A DNA stretch of 64,000 bases. Origin: Mucilaginibacter frigoritolerans (GTDB lineage Bacteria > Bacteroidota > Bacteroidia > Sphingobacteriales > Sphingobacteriaceae). The position numbers and the translations under genes are program-made. Under the pieces are notes generated by a model. The model saw nothing but the letters and a program-made list of their open reading frames with translations, made no database searches and had not been told where the DNA came from. This document shows, one piece after another, positions 26,563 through 35,643 of this stretch (position 1 is the stretch's first letter; each line of letters opens with the position of its first letter). The DNA lies in contig NZ_VLLI01000012.1 in assembly GCF_007830615.1 (NCBI RefSeq), positions 150,376-214,375 on the forward strand. Direction: 5' to 3'.

Positions 26563-26985
26563 TTAAGTTGTGTGTTTGAGATATTGCATGAGCATCGTTT
26601 CCGCCTGTTCCAGCCATTCGGACAGCCGGGACAGTTGAGCGTTATTTTTAGCCGCTGCAATTGCAGCCATGCTAACCAATTGCAGTATTTCCAGCAGTTG
26701 TTCCTTATGCGGAATGAATTTCTCCGATCCCGTTGCCGCAAGGATAATATTGCGTGCGTATGCGGTGCGTGATAGGTCAGCTTCCAGAGCATTGCGATTG
26801 ATGGCTGCAAATTGTTTCAAGGTGACGTCAATCCGTAGCTCCTTGCGGGGGCGTTTTTGCTGCTTCCATTGCTTTTTGTATTGTGTCCGGTATTGGTGCT
26901 TTGCACTGGCTATCTCTTCCGGTGTGCCGTTCAGCACACCGGCTTCTTTGAGATAGTCATACAAGGCTTTGCTCCGGATTTTCAT
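26563..26985 (-). CDS. MobC-like relaxosome protein (ribbon-helix-helix)
   Basis: 140 residues, basic N-terminus, then RKELRIDVTLKQFAAINRNA followed by LSRTAYARNIIL, the pattern of the MobC/MobA RHH accessory proteins of Bacteroidota mobilisable elements. These bind oriT and help the relaxase. The ATG at 26985 directly abuts the coupling-protein stop at 26986, so the two are one operon. Confidence 0.8.
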   Translation of the reverse strand: MKIRSKALYDYLKEAGVLNGTPEEIASAKHQYRTQYKKQWKQQKRPRKELRIDVTLKQFAAINRNALEADLSRTAYARNIILAATGSEKFIPHKEQLLEILQLVSMAAIAAAKNNAQLSRLSEWLEQAETMLMQYLKHTT

Positions 26986-28410
26986 TTATATTAAGAATGG
27001 GATGTCAGTATCAACGGCAGTGCTTGTTAATGAAATAGGGGGAATACTGGCGTAACGCCTGAAATTTAAATTACGCCAGTACGGAGACAGATACCCTTTG
27101 ATTATTGGCACATTTAAAGCAATAATGAGCGATCTGTTCTTAGGCAATAATCGGGCTTCGCTGGCCGTGACGAGATGTTTTGTTTTTTCGCGACCCTTTT
27201 CGTCAACATAAGTGCAGGTACCGCTCAGGGCCTCGATATCACGCAAAACGTCTAAGGAGGTATTTCCCGGAAGAAAAATCTTCACTGCGCAATTTGCCGT
27301 AATATTTTCAGCTTCGTCCCCGTACCGGGATTTTAATTGGGTGACGCTTTGCAGGCAGGCAAGCGTCGATAAAAAATGCTTTCTTCCGTTGCTCAACGCC
27401 AGCGGTAAAATCTTGATATAGTAGGCAGCGCATTCCTCTAAAATTACATGTATCGGCAGTTCTTTCTTAGTCGGTATCCGGGATAAAGCATGCGCGTAGA
27501 ATTGCTGAAAGAACATCCCCGTCAAAACTGCTGTGTAGTCCGCCGTCCCGACGGTTCCCAAAAGATAGATTGCCGTTGGCACCGTTCTTAATTGATTAAA
27601 ATCAATTTTGGCGGTTGTTGCCGTGGCTTTTGCAATATGGGAATCTGAGAAGATAACCAGGGCTGCTTTGGCGGATGCCAAAATATTCTGCATGGTTTTT
27701 TCGGAGTTTCCGATAAAAGAAAGGTATTCGGTGATGAGTTTTTTATCACCCGTCTGCGCTACCAGCTCGTCCACTTTTTTTGACAATGTAGGGGAAGACA
27801 GGCAATGGATGAGGTGCAGGATATTGGCAAAATTGCGGTGCTCTTCGGGTTGATATAGTGTCAACTTAGCCATTAATACTAAAATCGTTTTCACCGACAG
27901 CGACCAGAACTTGTCGCCTTTTGAACCGGCATCCAGCGTTGAAGCAACCAAGATGTCAATAATCTTATGCACATCATTAGGGTCTTCTGTATTTATTATC
28001 GGATTATACCCGTTGCCGATTGACGGGTTGGACAGATGTATCGGCAGTATTTTAAAATGCTTTGATTGATAGCCGGACGCACCACGCAGCAGTTCTCCGC
28101 TGACATCCGTTATAAGCATGCTGCACTTCTTTAAACTGAATAAATTTGGAAAAATCAAGGTACTGGTTTTACCGCTACCCGAGGGTCCGTATATGACTGC
28201 ATTGGCCATCGACTGCCTGCGTGATAGCCTTCGATTTTTTCCAATCCACAGGCCTTTTCCAAATGGACTAGCTATAGAAAGGGTGCTGCTAAACGATGCG
28301 TTTTCACCGCCCGGTTTGTTTAGTAGCATCACTAATGCCTGAAAGAACTCTACAATCAGCATCGCAAGACCTTGCATGCAAAATAATATGATGGAATTTA
28401 CTGTTTTCAT
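26986..28410 (-). CDS. VirD4/TraG-like type IV coupling ATPase
   Basis: 474 residues. N-terminal membrane helix (about 5-30), Walker A YGPSGSGKTST, the TraG-type follow-on DVSGELLRGASGY, a Walker B IHVILEECAAYY, and SNGRKHFLSTLACLQSVTQL. Coupling proteins deliver relaxase-bound DNA to a secretion channel. Shorter than classical VirD4, as in Bacteroidota MobC-type coupling proteins. It lies in an operon with the RHH protein, and the relaxase is on the other strand 6 kb away. Confidence 0.88.
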   Translation of the reverse strand: MKTVNSIILFCMQGLAMLIVEFFQALVMLLNKPGGENASFSSTLSIASPFGKGLWIGKNRRLSRRQSMANAVIYGPSGSGKTSTLIFPNLFSLKKCSMLITDVSGELLRGASGYQSKHFKILPIHLSNPSIGNGYNPIINTEDPNDVHKIIDILVASTLDAGSKGDKFWSLSVKTILVLMAKLTLYQPEEHRNFANILHLIHCLSSPTLSKKVDELVAQTGDKKLITEYLSFIGNSEKTMQNILASAKAALVIFSDSHIAKATATTAKIDFNQLRTVPTAIYLLGTVGTADYTAVLTGMFFQQFYAHALSRIPTKKELPIHVILEECAAYYIKILPLALSNGRKHFLSTLACLQSVTQLKSRYGDEAENITANCAVKIFLPGNTSLDVLRDIEALSGTCTYVDEKGREKTKHLVTASEARLLPKNRSLIIALNVPIIKGYLSPYWRNLNFRRYASIPPISLTSTAVDTDIPFLI

Positions 28411-28418
28411 GAGAATTT

Positions 28419-28535
28419 TTATTGAAATGCTTTTTTTGCTTGTAAAACAATATCCAATGCCATTTTTAATAGAAACTCTGCCACAGCAAGGATGCTAAAG
28501 CAAAGAAATTTGAGAATTTGCAGAATGACTTTCAT
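28419..28535 (-). CDS. 38-residue membrane protein of the mob operon
   Basis: ATG at 28535 overlaps the stop of the lipoprotein gene by four bases (ATGA) and the TAA lies at 28419, eight bases before the coupling-protein ATG. The product is one amphipathic-to-hydrophobic stretch, KVILQILKFLCFSILAVAE and then a second short helix ending in KKAFQ. Tight packing between two real genes argues that it is translated. Function unknown; a small partner of the coupling protein is possible. Confidence 0.65.
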   Translation of the reverse strand: MKVILQILKFLCFSILAVAEFLLKMALDIVLQAKKAFQ

Positions 28536-29242
28536 AGCGGCATAAATTGAGTTTCGATATGCACAGTGGTGTTATGAGCCCTATAGATGTTCTCGTAAAA
28601 ATGTGCAACCCGCATGTATGCGTAATTTTGCCGATAACTGTAGGGTGCATATAGGAACCAGACTTGCTCCCCGGCCAGGTCAGGCAACGGGGCAGTTGAT
28701 TCCAATTGCTTTTCAATCAAGCTCGGGCTTTTTTCCAAGAGCACCAGCGTTTGAGGATTGTAAAATCTAACCTCACTATTTTCCATCAGATTACTGAAAA
28801 TGAGTAGAATGCGGCGTTGAACGTCTCGTTTAGATAGCAAGGTTGCTTGTTCGGCTATGTTTCTGAATATAATGGAATGTTGAAAGGTTCTGATGCTATC
28901 AAGGGAAGACAAATGCTTTTGCAACTCCTCTTTGAACTGTTCAATGCGTGCATGCCTGATGATAGGATTACCCTGCCAGACATCTTCTTTGGGAAGCGAA
29001 ACAGTTTCGGTCTTGTTTACATCCTTGTCGCTTATTGCGCATAATTTAATTTCTATTCCTTGAGCAGGGTTTTGGTCAAGGTTGAATGGTGCGAGAAGCA
29101 TATCAACTGTTGGATATACCGGGAGTCTGTCCGTTTGATCTACCAATACCGTCATGGTTGTATCATAGACTGCTTTAGGCTTGTTACAAGCGCTGAGTGT
29201 TATGCTCATTGCCAATACTGCATATTTGATTGTTGAGTTCAT
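28532..29242 (-). CDS. Lipoprotein with a possible von Willebrand A-like fold
   Basis: 236 residues with lipobox ITLSAC (Cys19). After it the pattern TVLVDQTDRL, then RRILLIFSNLMENSEVRF and QVWFLYAPYSYRQNY, resembles the strands of a vWA domain with a partial metal site (Asp-x-Thr). Family not recognised with certainty. It sits between the coiled-coil membrane protein and the coupling ATPase in a tightly spaced operon, so a role in the cell-envelope part of DNA transfer is plausible. Confidence 0.7.
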   Translation of the reverse strand: MNSTIKYAVLAMSITLSACNKPKAVYDTTMTVLVDQTDRLPVYPTVDMLLAPFNLDQNPAQGIEIKLCAISDKDVNKTETVSLPKEDVWQGNPIIRHARIEQFKEELQKHLSSLDSIRTFQHSIIFRNIAEQATLLSKRDVQRRILLIFSNLMENSEVRFYNPQTLVLLEKSPSLIEKQLESTAPLPDLAGEQVWFLYAPYSYRQNYAYMRVAHFYENIYRAHNTTVHIETQFMPL

Positions 29243-29243
29243 T

Positions 29244-30329
29244 TTAAAAAAGATTTAAGGATTTAAAATTTGTTATGAAGCCAAACGGGTATTCGTCTGA
29301 ATTGAATCCTATTGGCCTGGCATTATCCTGGCGCCGCATCAGGTTCGTTTTTCGCCAGAGAGCCCATCCCCGAAAGGCGGAAGCAATGACTATTTCCTCT
29401 GCCTTGCATCCGTATTCGACAATGGAACCGTTTACATGGCGCAAGTCAGCATTGGATTGCTTGACTGTCTCAATCTCTTGCTCCAGGCGACTTATTTCCG
29501 CCTTATTGTCTGCCGCCGCTTTTTTCTGTTGCTCGTACCTGAGCATTTCCATGCGTTGTTCCTGTTTTGGATACAGAAATTTGTTGATGGCAACACTTAT
29601 TACAAAAAACAGTAATGATAATATCGCGAATGGCAAAGGACTGAAATACAAGGTTGCACCATGATTGTATGTTGAGATCGCTTGTGCAAGATATTGTACC
29701 CGCGCGCTTGCCATGTAGTAAAAGATGATAGCAAGGCCAATCAATATACCGCTTGCAATTACTCTTCGCTGCCAGAGGTTTTTCCCAAAAGCGACAAGTC
29801 GTTCAAAGAAGTGGGCCAATAAGGTGAGCGAGCAAGCAAATAGCAAGCTTATTGCTGCAGCCTCCAAGTAAGTGTATCCATAGCTTTCAAACGCTCCCAT
29901 CGAGAACAGGCCATCAGCCAATAACGGAACGCTTATAAGTAGCCACACCATGACAATGCGCTTCGTACTAAAGGTCGGTGGCTGTTTTGTTTGTAATTCA
30001 CGTTCTATCGCTACTTGCTTTTCTTTGGCAGACACCACCTTGTTTTGAAGAGCATGCACCTGCCGTTCTGTTAATTGGTCATTTTCAATCACCTCAGATA
30101 TCAAAGTCTTTACCTGAAGCTGTATGCCGATCTCGCCGATAAGTTCCTGGTATTTGAGGTGGTCTTCCTGATAGTAGGAACTGATATTTTGCTCCGCCAA
30201 AGAGGGCTTGTTTCGTACGGCGTAGCTTTCCGCATTGATAATAACATGTTGTCCGATCTCTTTAAGTTTTTCTGCCAGAAAAGTGTCGAGTTCAGGTCTG
30301 TGATACAGCTTTTTTTCAATTGTTTTCAT
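29244..30329 (-). CDS. Coiled-coil integral membrane protein of the mob operon
   Basis: 361 residues: a soluble helical N-terminus of about 120, four membrane helices (about 127-145, 152-172, 188-205, 228-248), then a coiled coil (EISRLEQEIETVKQ) and a short C-terminal domain. One base separates its stop from the lipoprotein ATG. Family unknown. Membrane helices plus long coiled coils beside a coupling ATPase suggest a scaffold at the inner membrane. Confidence 0.75.
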   Translation of the reverse strand: MKTIEKKLYHRPELDTFLAEKLKEIGQHVIINAESYAVRNKPSLAEQNISSYYQEDHLKYQELIGEIGIQLQVKTLISEVIENDQLTERQVHALQNKVVSAKEKQVAIERELQTKQPPTFSTKRIVMVWLLISVPLLADGLFSMGAFESYGYTYLEAAAISLLFACSLTLLAHFFERLVAFGKNLWQRRVIASGILIGLAIIFYYMASARVQYLAQAISTYNHGATLYFSPLPFAILSLLFFVISVAINKFLYPKQEQRMEMLRYEQQKKAAADNKAEISRLEQEIETVKQSNADLRHVNGSIVEYGCKAEEIVIASAFRGWALWRKTNLMRRQDNARPIGFNSDEYPFGFITNFKSLNLF

Positions 30330-30487
30330 TATTGTTGAGTTTTAAATATTTGCGTATTTTATTCATTAATGGGCATAGCAATTCCATGAAAGCCTTGTCA
30401 GCTTTTTAAAAAGTTGTTAGAAATTGGTTATTAAACTGCCGGATACCGTAAGGCATCCGTTGTAAGTGATGATTTAGTAACAGCTTA
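30330..30487. other. Intergenic gap with a weak hairpin
   Basis: CGGAT/ATCCG can pair around 30438-30460 with inner CC/GG. No T-run and no gene seen. The promoter of the membrane-protein operon probably lies at the left of this gap. Confidence 0.35.
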
Positions 30488-30781
30488 CTACTTTCTGTTA
30501 CCTATTTGATAATCTGTGGCGATGGGTGTTTTTTGTTCCAGTTCGTAAAAGTGGAATCGTTCAATCAAGCTGTTTTTTACTACATCGTATGATGAACTAC
30601 GAAATACCATCCTATTTTTTTCAAATAGCAAGAACTCCTCATTTATCCTAATGATTTTGAAGTGCCGCCACTCCGGATACCATATTGTTTGTGTGTTGAT
30701 AATTTTATTGAGAATATCAGGGTATTCTATTAGTGCATTGATAACCTTGTTATCAATCGAGGTTATTTTTACTTTTTCCAT
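30488..30781 (-). CDS. Hypothetical 97-residue protein
   Basis: Starts MEKVKITSIDNKVINALIEY. Polar, mixed helix/strand, with a hydrophobic centre WYPEWRHFKIIRINEEFLLF. No family recognised. Its start overlaps the end of a possible 66-residue gene by 29 bases. Confidence 0.55.
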   Translation of the reverse strand: MEKVKITSIDNKVINALIEYPDILNKIINTQTIWYPEWRHFKIIRINEEFLLFEKNRMVFRSSSYDVVKNSLIERFHFYELEQKTPIATDYQIGNRK

Positions 30782-30953
30782 CTTTATTGTTTTTAGTATG
30801 CGTTATTGGATTGATCTCGGTAGAAGGATCTTGCGGGGCTACAAAAGCCTTTTTCATCAATTCGTTTAAATTGAGGTGACGGTTGTCGGTAGAAAAACAA
30901 AAGCGAATAGATTTGCTATCTATCTGGTTTTTAGTTATTTTTATTGGCTTCAT
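30753..30953 (-). CDS. Possible 66-residue protein antisense to the NTPase N-terminus
   Basis: From ATG 30953 the product reads MKPIKITKNQIDSKSIRF and ends in a lysine/asparagine-rich tail. It overlaps the next minus gene by 29 bases, a coupling-like layout, but its first 70 bases are antisense to the membrane helix at the start of the NTPase. Antisense of membrane helix in A+T-rich DNA often looks like a Lys/Asn-rich protein, so it may be spurious. Confidence 0.35.
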   Translation of the reverse strand: MKPIKITKNQIDSKSIRFCFSTDNRHLNLNELMKKAFVAPQDPSTEINPITHTKNNKDGKSKNNLD

Positions 30954-33741
30954 GATTGTTTTTTTAAGTCCATGTTGCAATTTTATCTATTATTTGAATA
31001 GCTACCATTTAGCCATTTTTTATTTTTTTAGCCTTTTTTTTAGCCTTATCATGTCGAAAATTAAAGTCCCTAATATTTTAGAGTATTTTATTCCTAATGA
31101 TCAGTTTGATTCGACTCTGTATTCTGAGAAAATACATGTGTTATTTTTCACATTAGTTCAGGAGTACTTTAGAAAGGATGTCACTAACGTAACAAACAGA
31201 TTAAAACCAAGGCTATTCAATTCGATACCTAATAATTACATAAGTCTAGCTTCAGCTATAAAAAGAACCTATCAGATAGATATACATGAAAACTTCTTGA
31301 GTACATTATGTTTTCCAGGTAAGAATCGCAAAAATAAAAAATGGACCAAAGGCATAGATAAAGAGAAGTTAGTAACTATTTACCAATTCCTTATTAACCA
31401 TCCATTTTTAGCAAGTAAAAAAGAAGAAGATTGGATACATGAAATAAGGACCACCTCAATAGTTCTCCCGGTTGATGACAATGAACTCATCACCTATATT
31501 TTGGAGAATACAAATTTTAGCAGAATTGGTTCAACTTATAGACGCAGTCATAATGCTAATAGATTTTATGACGGTTTTCCAGTGCGCTATGAAGATCTGG
31601 CAGCTGATTTCGATTTCCCAAGAGCCATTTATTTTAATAAAAACGGAATTGCAGATGTCCTCAAAAGACACGAAGAGCAAACCGAAAGCTCTTTTATTAT
31701 AATAAGTAGCCCCGGAGGAACTGGAAAATCTATTTTAATAAATAGAATTGGATTTAATTTGGCTGGCAAAGGCAAACAGGTTTTTACATTAAATAGCGAC
31801 TGGATTGAAGATCACCGTAGCCATAATTTACAAACACAAATTAAATTATTTATAAAACATGTGGATGATTGTATAATCATAATAGATGGTGTAGCTGAGT
31901 GTATTTTTAGAGAAGAAATTAACTTAAAAAGTATAACGGAAAGTTTCTTAGATAAAAAAGTCTTATGGCTATTTTGTGAACAATCCAACAGATGGAACCA
32001 AGTCAAAAATAAAATAAGAGCGATAACATCTAACCGTAATTTCTTTTATTTTCAGCTCACAACACTGACCGACATTGAGTGTAACACGATTGTTGATAAG
32101 ATGATTGATTTAGAAGAGCATGGTGACCTAACCGTAAAAAATGCATCATTATCAAGACATGAACGATTAGAGATTTGCCAAAATTCCTCCGGTCGGCATT
32201 TATTGATAGCTATGCTCCAGACACGGTATGGGAAGAACTTCTACGATATTATTCTCGAAGAGTATGAAAATATTCCTTCAAAAATTGGGAAAGAGGCATA
32301 TTTAAACATATGCTTCTGGCATAAATGGTACATTAAGATTCCCGAATCTTTATTTATGTCATCAATGTCTTTCGAGACAGCATTAGATCTATCAGATTAT
32401 AAAACGACTACGGAAGACCTGATTATTAATGATAACATTGGGTTAGCTTCGAGGCACGTCATAATTGCAGACATACTTTATCGAACTTTTATAATAGATA
32501 AATTTCAATGTTACTATTATGTAAAGAAAATATTCACTGTAATCGGAGATGATGTTGTCGGAGCGCGCCGTTTTTTAAATCGTTTTTCCGACGAGGAATT
32601 CCCTCAGTTGTTTATAACAATTCTAAAAAGAGACAAAGATTTAATTAATGAAATTATTTTGATCATAAATAGCCATGCCACCTTTTTTGACAAAGAATTA
32701 TTCTTAAATTTTTTGACATTCAAGGCTATGGTGGCAAGAATTATAGGTAATGATGATGAAGCTATTAGCATATATAAACATATCCTTAATGAAATCGATT
32801 CAGAATATTCATTTGCTCTTCGGCAAATTGCCTGGATTGAACATGATCGAAAAAACTTTGATATAGCTGCAAAATATGCAATTGATTCTTTTCATTGCTC
32901 GAGAGGTGTTGCCGATCATATCATCCAAATAGCCAGGATTTTGTCACAAAATACTATTGAAAATTTCAAAAAAGCTGACTTTTATTACAAAGAGGCTATT
33001 AGTGCAAGTAGTTCGAATAAGAAATACAAGGAAGAGTACACCAATTATCTTAATGCATTGAATAGCTTTTCATACCTAAAAAGTTTAAGCGAAAAGCAAT
33101 TATTACCTGAAAAAATTGTCCGGCTACTTAAACCAAATTTAAAATTTCTAAAAACCTATTTCGGTATAAATTCAGATTTATATAAAGAAGAGTTGTTAAA
33201 TACATTGCATTCTATAGGGGGTAATAGTGAGGGGAGTTTAGCCAGCCTGGATGAGATTTTCCAAGGCTTCAATCTTGATAACGACCCAATTATGAAAAGT
33301 AAATATTATAGCAATATGGCAAGGCTAATGTTTCTCGATTGGAAAGAAAATTATGGTATTACGGATAGCAAAGAAATATATGATATGTTTAATATGAGTA
33401 TAGATTTAAATTTTGATGATCCCTTTGCACATTGTTGGCTTGGTACCTGTTTTAAAGAAATAGACGCAAATTCTATTATGGCGGAAAAGGAATATAGACT
33501 AGCATTCATTTTATCCTCAGACGCAAAACATGAATTTGATAAAAACCATCCTATTTTTTCACATAACCTAGCTCTTTTCATAATGGATGAAGTAATTTTA
33601 GGTAACAAGCCCAAGAGTGACCTTGTTGAAGCTGAAGAGCTATTCATTTTCTCTATTAAAATGAATGAGCAAAAAAAGTTAAAATTTACGTGGGCACAAA
33701 AGAGTCTTAACAAATGTAGGACGCTTATGGGCAATTTATAA
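30883..33741 (+). CDS. Membrane-anchored STAND-like P-loop NTPase (defence candidate)
   Basis: Up to 952 residues. From TTG 30883 (after a GAGGTG Shine-Dalgarno-like run) the N-terminus is a membrane hairpin: KQKR, helix at about 11-28, second at 41-57, then SKIK; ATG starts at 30952 or 31051 would break or remove it. A helical region follows, then the entry motif FDFPRAIYFNKNGIADVL and P-loop IISSPGGTGKSIL (Lys near 283), Walker B CIIIIDGVAEC and sensor LWLFCEQ. The C-terminal 400 residues are helical repeats of TPR type (EAISIYKHILNEIDSEYSFA). This is the effector-NTPase-repeat order of STAND proteins, some of which are anti-phage sensors. The DNA is visibly more A+T-rich than its neighbours. 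Confidence 0.8.
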   Translation: MSVEKQKRIDLLSIWFLVIFIGFMIVFLSPCCNFIYYLNSYHLAIFYFFSLFFSLIMSKIKVPNILEYFIPNDQFDSTLYSEKIHVLFFTLVQEYFRKDVTNVTNRLKPRLFNSIPNNYISLASAIKRTYQIDIHENFLSTLCFPGKNRKNKKWTKGIDKEKLVTIYQFLINHPFLASKKEEDWIHEIRTTSIVLPVDDNELITYILENTNFSRIGSTYRRSHNANRFYDGFPVRYEDLAADFDFPRAIYFNKNGIADVLKRHEEQTESSFIIISSPGGTGKSILINRIGFNLAGKGKQVFTLNSDWIEDHRSHNLQTQIKLFIKHVDDCIIIIDGVAECIFREEINLKSITESFLDKKVLWLFCEQSNRWNQVKNKIRAITSNRNFFYFQLTTLTDIECNTIVDKMIDLEEHGDLTVKNASLSRHERLEICQNSSGRHLLIAMLQTRYGKNFYDIILEEYENIPSKIGKEAYLNICFWHKWYIKIPESLFMSSMSFETALDLSDYKTTTEDLIINDNIGLASRHVIIADILYRTFIIDKFQCYYYVKKIFTVIGDDVVGARRFLNRFSDEEFPQLFITILKRDKDLINEIILIINSHATFFDKELFLNFLTFKAMVARIIGNDDEAISIYKHILNEIDSEYSFALRQIAWIEHDRKNFDIAAKYAIDSFHCSRGVADHIIQIARILSQNTIENFKKADFYYKEAISASSSNKKYKEEYTNYLNALNSFSYLKSLSEKQLLPEKIVRLLKPNLKFLKTYFGINSDLYKEELLNTLHSIGGNSEGSLASLDEIFQGFNLDNDPIMKSKYYSNMARLMFLDWKENYGITDSKEIYDMFNMSIDLNFDDPFAHCWLGTCFKEIDANSIMAEKEYRLAFILSSDAKHEFDKNHPIFSHNLALFIMDEVILGNKPKSDLVEAEELFIFSIKMNEQKKLKFTWAQKSLNKCRTLMGNL

Positions 33742-33907
33742 GTCGTTTGTTAACATCATACTAATAGTAAGTATATCTTGCCAGAAACTTTATAATATGC
33801 TATAATCAGCACCAGGTAAAAGCTCTTTAAATCAAGGTCGTTTAGTGTCCGGAGATTTTTAGGGCTATTTTAATAAATGGCATTTCGGGTCACTAAATAA
33901 CCGAAAT

Positions 33908-34498
33908 ATGCCAATGTTAACTCTAACAGTACAAAATGCAGCAATCCTAAAAAAGGCGCAAAACAAAATCTATAATCAAAAGTGTTTAACTTCCAAGGAA
34001 CGTGATGTTTTAGGTAACTTTCTGACCAGCCTCCCCTCGTGCGAAACTCTCCTAAATGAAAAGTTCCCCCTTAGCGAAGAATTCGAAATAAAAATTTTTG
34101 ACATTGAAGCTATATGGCCCCAGTTGCAAAAATGGATTGCTTTATTTAAAAATCTCCCCAAAAATGGTAATACACACTATCCGAATGCGGGATGGATTGA
34201 TGCAGAAGAAGATAAGGACTTCTGGAGGAGAAATGTCATCATCAAAGTAGCCTTCGTCCCCTCGTTTCAATATAGCAAGAAGGATGAAGATGAGAACAAA
34301 ATTATCGGCCTTAATTTGAAAACTGACGGCACCGCACAGTTTGAGTTTTGGATGATAGAAGATGCTGAAAACTTTCCTGATCTCTATAACTTTAATGGCT
34401 CATGGAAAGAAGCATATCTGCTTACCGTCAAAACCCTACAACAGGGCTGGCCGCAAACCAAATTTCCCAAGGAATTTGAACAGTTCTTGAAAAAATAA
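33908..34498 (+). CDS. Hypothetical 196-residue protein
   Basis: Soluble, mixed fold, several Trp: WPQLQKWIALFKNLPKNGNT, HYPNAGWIDAEEDKDFWRR, then FEFWMIEDAENFPDLYNF. No signal peptide or membrane helix. I do not recognise it. It ends two bases before the longest relaxase frame and 70 before its likely ATG, in the same direction, so it may share the relaxase transcript. A weak inverted repeat TTTAGTG/CACTAAA (33841-33897) precedes it. Confidence 0.65.
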   Translation: MPMLTLTVQNAAILKKAQNKIYNQKCLTSKERDVLGNFLTSLPSCETLLNEKFPLSEEFEIKIFDIEAIWPQLQKWIALFKNLPKNGNTHYPNAGWIDAEEDKDFWRRNVIIKVAFVPSFQYSKKDEDENKIIGLNLKTDGTAQFEFWMIEDAENFPDLYNFNGSWKEAYLLTVKTLQQGWPQTKFPKEFEQFLKK

Positions 34499-34568
34499 AT
34501 TGAAAACAAATCCAACCAACGCACACGCGTTGGTTTTTTTATACGCCGGCCACTGCATATCTTTATTT

Positions 34569-35408
34569 ATGGCAATCGTCAAAATCCTTTCGCGGCACAC
34601 TCCATCGTATAGAAGCCTTATTCAGTACATTCTAGATGAAGCAAAATTGGGCAAGGCAGAGGTTTACACGCACAACCTGCGTTCTGATACGGTAGATGGT
34701 TATGTGCAGGAATTTATCGAAAATGAAGCCATAAGGAAGCAATCTCGTTCTGATCAGATATATCTCTTTCATGAAATCCTTTCTTTTTCTGCTTATGAAG
34801 ATAGTGCAGTTATTACAAAGGAAATGATTGATGACTTTGTACACGAATATATCAGGCTGCGAGGCGAAACGGGCATTATGATCGGTGCCGTTCATCGGGA
34901 TAAAGAGCATGTCCATGTGCATTTCTGCACATCAGGGCTACATTTTAGAACAGGCAAGTCTTTTGGCATGTCCAAAGTAAAATTGCATGAATTAAAAGTA
35001 TCCTTTCAGGAATATCATAAACATAAGTATCCCGAACTTACCGAGAGCCTGCCAGAGCATGGCAAGGGAGAGCGGTACAAAAGTCATGTACAATGGCATG
35101 CCGCCCAACGCGAACGGATCATTGATACAGTAAATAAGTGTTTTGCCCAAGCAACAAGTCAGCAGGAGTTTTTAGCCCTTTTGCGTGACAGGGAACTCCA
35201 TCATTATGAGCGCAACAGCAAGCCGACAGGTATAGAATACGAAGGATTAAAGTTTCGCTTTTCCCGACTTTTGTCAGATAAGCAATTTGAAAGCTTACCA
35301 ATTGAACGAAGCGACGAAGATCAGGCATTAGCAGAAATACAGGCGGTGCGAGAGTGGCAGCAAGACAGAGATGAAAGAAATATGGCATTAGAAGGTAAAT
35401 CTAGATAG
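34569..35408 (+). CDS. Relaxase / mobilisation nuclease (MobA/VirD2-like)
   Basis: 279 residues from ATG 34569 (MAIVKILSRHTPSYRSLIQYIL); the frame opens earlier at a TTG but those residues do not fit. Hallmarks: N-terminal Tyr region, HEILSFSAYED with later VITKEMIDDFVHEYI, and the metal-binding HRDKEHVHVHFCTSG (three His). It should nick oriT and stay bound to the transferred strand. It has only the nuclease domain with a short helical tail, shorter than most Bacteroidota relaxases (about 300-400), and is split from the coupling protein by the NTPase insertion. Confidence 0.88.
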   Translation: MAIVKILSRHTPSYRSLIQYILDEAKLGKAEVYTHNLRSDTVDGYVQEFIENEAIRKQSRSDQIYLFHEILSFSAYEDSAVITKEMIDDFVHEYIRLRGETGIMIGAVHRDKEHVHVHFCTSGLHFRTGKSFGMSKVKLHELKVSFQEYHKHKYPELTESLPEHGKGERYKSHVQWHAAQRERIIDTVNKCFAQATSQQEFLALLRDRELHHYERNSKPTGIEYEGLKFRFSRLLSDKQFESLPIERSDEDQALAEIQAVREWQQDRDERNMALEGKSR

Positions 35409-35643
35409 TGATTAATTTTTACTAATATTATTAATAATATCTAAATACAAGTTGTAGGTTTATGATAATTAATTGATTTAATAACATTTACACCAACCTT
35501 GTCATGTTTTTTAAAAGAGTATAAATATCCAGACTCGTTTTGATATTGATATCTTTTCATTCATCAAATATTTGTGCATTATTTTTTTGACTAACAAATT
35601 GAAATTAACCTAACCTAAACTAAATATTAAAATTCTTTGTACT

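Larger units (their letters stand above)
23790..35408. mobile_element. Integrated mobilisable element at tRNA-Lys (left end certain, right end not found)
   Basis: The left border is the tRNA-Lys gene entered by the serine recombinase. Inside are a MobC-like protein, a VirD4/TraG-like coupling ATPase and a relaxase, enough for mobilisation but without a recognisable type IV secretion channel, so it would need a helper. The interval given ends at the relaxase, the last gene clearly of this module. Accessory DNA continues to at least 58 kb and contains a second serine recombinase, so the true element may be larger or two elements may be nested. No repeat of the tRNA 3' end was found in the rest of the window by reading. 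Confidence 0.7.

Noticed and set aside
33841..33897. TTTAGTG/CACTAAA inverted repeat before the 196-residue gene
   Set aside because: Only seven-base arms with a 43-base loop; could be chance in A+T-rich DNA.
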